NCBI RefSeq assembly: GCF_024166365.1 | Contig: NC_064820.1 | Coordinates: 52,367,501-52,431,500, forward strand | Source of the DNA: Elephas maximus indicus | Lineage: Eukaryota > Chordata > Mammalia > Proboscidea > Elephantidae | Direction: 5' to 3' | DNA length: 64,000 nucleotides | Part shown: positions 63,006 to 64,000 of the stretch, piece by piece | Position numbering within the stretch: the stretch's first letter is position 1 | Layout of the letters: each line of letters begins with the position of its first letter | Translations under genes and position numbers: made by a program | The notes under the pieces: model-generated | The model's input: only the letters and a program-made list of their open reading frames with translations | Databases searched by the model: none | What the model was told of the DNA's origin: nothing

Positions 63006-63162
63006 AAATCTGTTGCTATTGGGTCAATTCTGACTCATAGCGACCCTCTAGGACCAAGTAGAACTGCCCCGTAGGGTTTCCAAGGAGCACCTGGTAGATG
63101 CGAACTGTTGACCTTTTTGTTAACAGCTGTAGCTCTTAACCACTATACCACCAGAGTTTCCA
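63006..63162 (-). mobile_element. AfroSINE
   Basis: Reverse copy, 'atctgttgctattgggtcaa' to 'ccaccagagtttcc', embedded between CA/TA repeats. Confidence 0.9.
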
Positions 63163-63235
63163 CACACATATTACACACACACACATACACACATATATAA
63201 AAGTTATATATATATATACACACAAACACATATAA
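63163..63235. repeat. (CA)n/(TA)n microsatellite
   Basis: Alternating CA and TA runs next to the SINE head. Confidence 0.88.
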
Positions 63236-63353
63236 ATTGCTCTTTGGTAATTTACTCAAATTATCAAGGTCAATATTAATTTAATAATACAATAAAAAAA
63301 TTGTTAATTTTAAGGGGTTTTTTTAGATACCATGCAAAGTTCTTTAAAATTTT

Positions 63354-64000
63354 GGAGGCGGGGCCAAGATGGCAGAATAGACAGATACTTCCTGTGATCT
63401 GGCTTACAACAGAGGCCTGACAAAATAAGTAAATTGATTATATATGACAGTCTAGGGGCCCTGGACATCAAATACAAAGTTGAAGACCTGGACTGAGTGG
63501 CAGCGGGAGGGAGTGACACTTTAGAAGCAGGGAAGAAGTGTCAGACCTGACAAAGCTGGCACCCTGGAGGCTGGATCATTCGGCACACGCAGGTTGAGGC
63601 AAGCAGTAGTGCTCTGGACGTGTTTCACCATGTCAGGAGAAACCAAGCAGCAGAGTCTGCACAATCCCTTGGAGCCAGGGGGAAGTGGCACTGGATCTAT
63701 GAAAGTTAAGTTCAAGCATCTAACCTACCACACAAGATCAAAACAACTCTTTCCCCTCTGGGACTGCTGCAATGGAGAAGTGCCACTCTTCCCCTCACCT
63801 GCCCCCTCTCCACTATGGTCCAGTGCCAGTCTGGCAGTGTTCAGTGGTTGCTGCACCCCCTAGGCTGGAAGTGGGACCTGTCATGCTCAAGCAAGTCTCC
63901 CAGCTTTGCGGAGAGAACAAACAAACAAACAGAAGAAACTCCCAGCTCCCCTAAGCTGGGAACTCAGGACAAACCATGTCTAAACCAGTCTTGTGGCTTT
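63354..64000 (+). mobile_element. L1 5' UTR, continuing past the window
   Basis: 'ggaggcggggccaagatggc' is the characteristic start of a mammalian L1 5' UTR; the following GC-richer ~640 bp contains no ORF. Because it starts at the L1 5' end, the element may be full length, but ORF1/ORF2 would lie outside. Confidence 0.82.
63364..63373 (+). promoter_or_regulatory. YY1-type site at L1 start
   Basis: CCAAGATGGC near the first bases of the L1. In human L1 the same position holds a YY1 site that directs accurate transcription start; here it is inferred by similarity. Confidence 0.65.

Overview
The window looks like genomic DNA from an afrotherian mammal, most likely an elephant. I base this on about twenty copies of the tRNA-derived AfroSINE family, several RTE-clade LINEs whose 3' end matches the AfroSINE tail, and L1 copies with a shared 3' UTR type. 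Old mammalian repeats (L2, MIR, MaLR LTRs) fill in the background. The species call is inferred from repeat content only.

The only protein-coding gene I can support is HCN1, on the minus strand. Its first coding exon (4988-5394) lies in a CpG island at about 4820-5790. It encodes the cytosolic N-terminus and the HCN domain, and ends at a consensus GT donor. Positions 1-4987 are the start of intron 1. From about 5.8 kb to the right end is the 5' flank of HCN1, a gene-poor region built mostly of layered transposable elements.

Layout: 1-5 kb, intron 1 with RTE and SINE fragments. 4.8-5.8 kb, promoter, 5' UTR and exon 1. 5.8-9.6 kb, flank with SINEs and an L1 tail. 9.6-15.8 kb, HAL1/L1 remnants and a MaLR solo LTR. 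16-28.6 kb, mostly AT-rich DNA with MIR, L2, a tetranucleotide satellite and a MaLR provirus in minus orientation. 28.8-36.7 kb, a nested stack: an old RTE split by an LTR, which is itself split by an AfroSINE and by a full-length (3.2 kb) decayed RTE, plus a second solo LTR further along the old RTE. 37-40.3 kb, a local direct duplication, an L1 tail, an RTE with a 5' inversion, and L2. 41.6-45.8 kb, a deleted class I (gammaretrovirus-like) ERV in minus orientation carrying a 5S rRNA pseudogene where protease and RT should be. 46-50 kb, L1/MaLR and a U6 snRNA pseudogene joined to an L1 3' end. 51.3-54 kb, a long decayed RTE. 54.4-57.9 kb, L1 split by MaLR, L2, and clustered inverted SINEs. 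58-64 kb, SINEs, L1 tails, and the 5' UTR of an L1 that runs off the right edge.

I see no new gene system. The interesting content is how the mobile elements are put together: a nested stack, a U6/L1 chimera, a twin-primed RTE, an ERV/5S junction, and a SINE/LINE shared tail. HCN1 has an upstream-open 5' frame and a CGG tract. Repeat family names come from recognition of characteristic sequence, not from a database search, and boundaries marked 'about' could be off by tens of bases.
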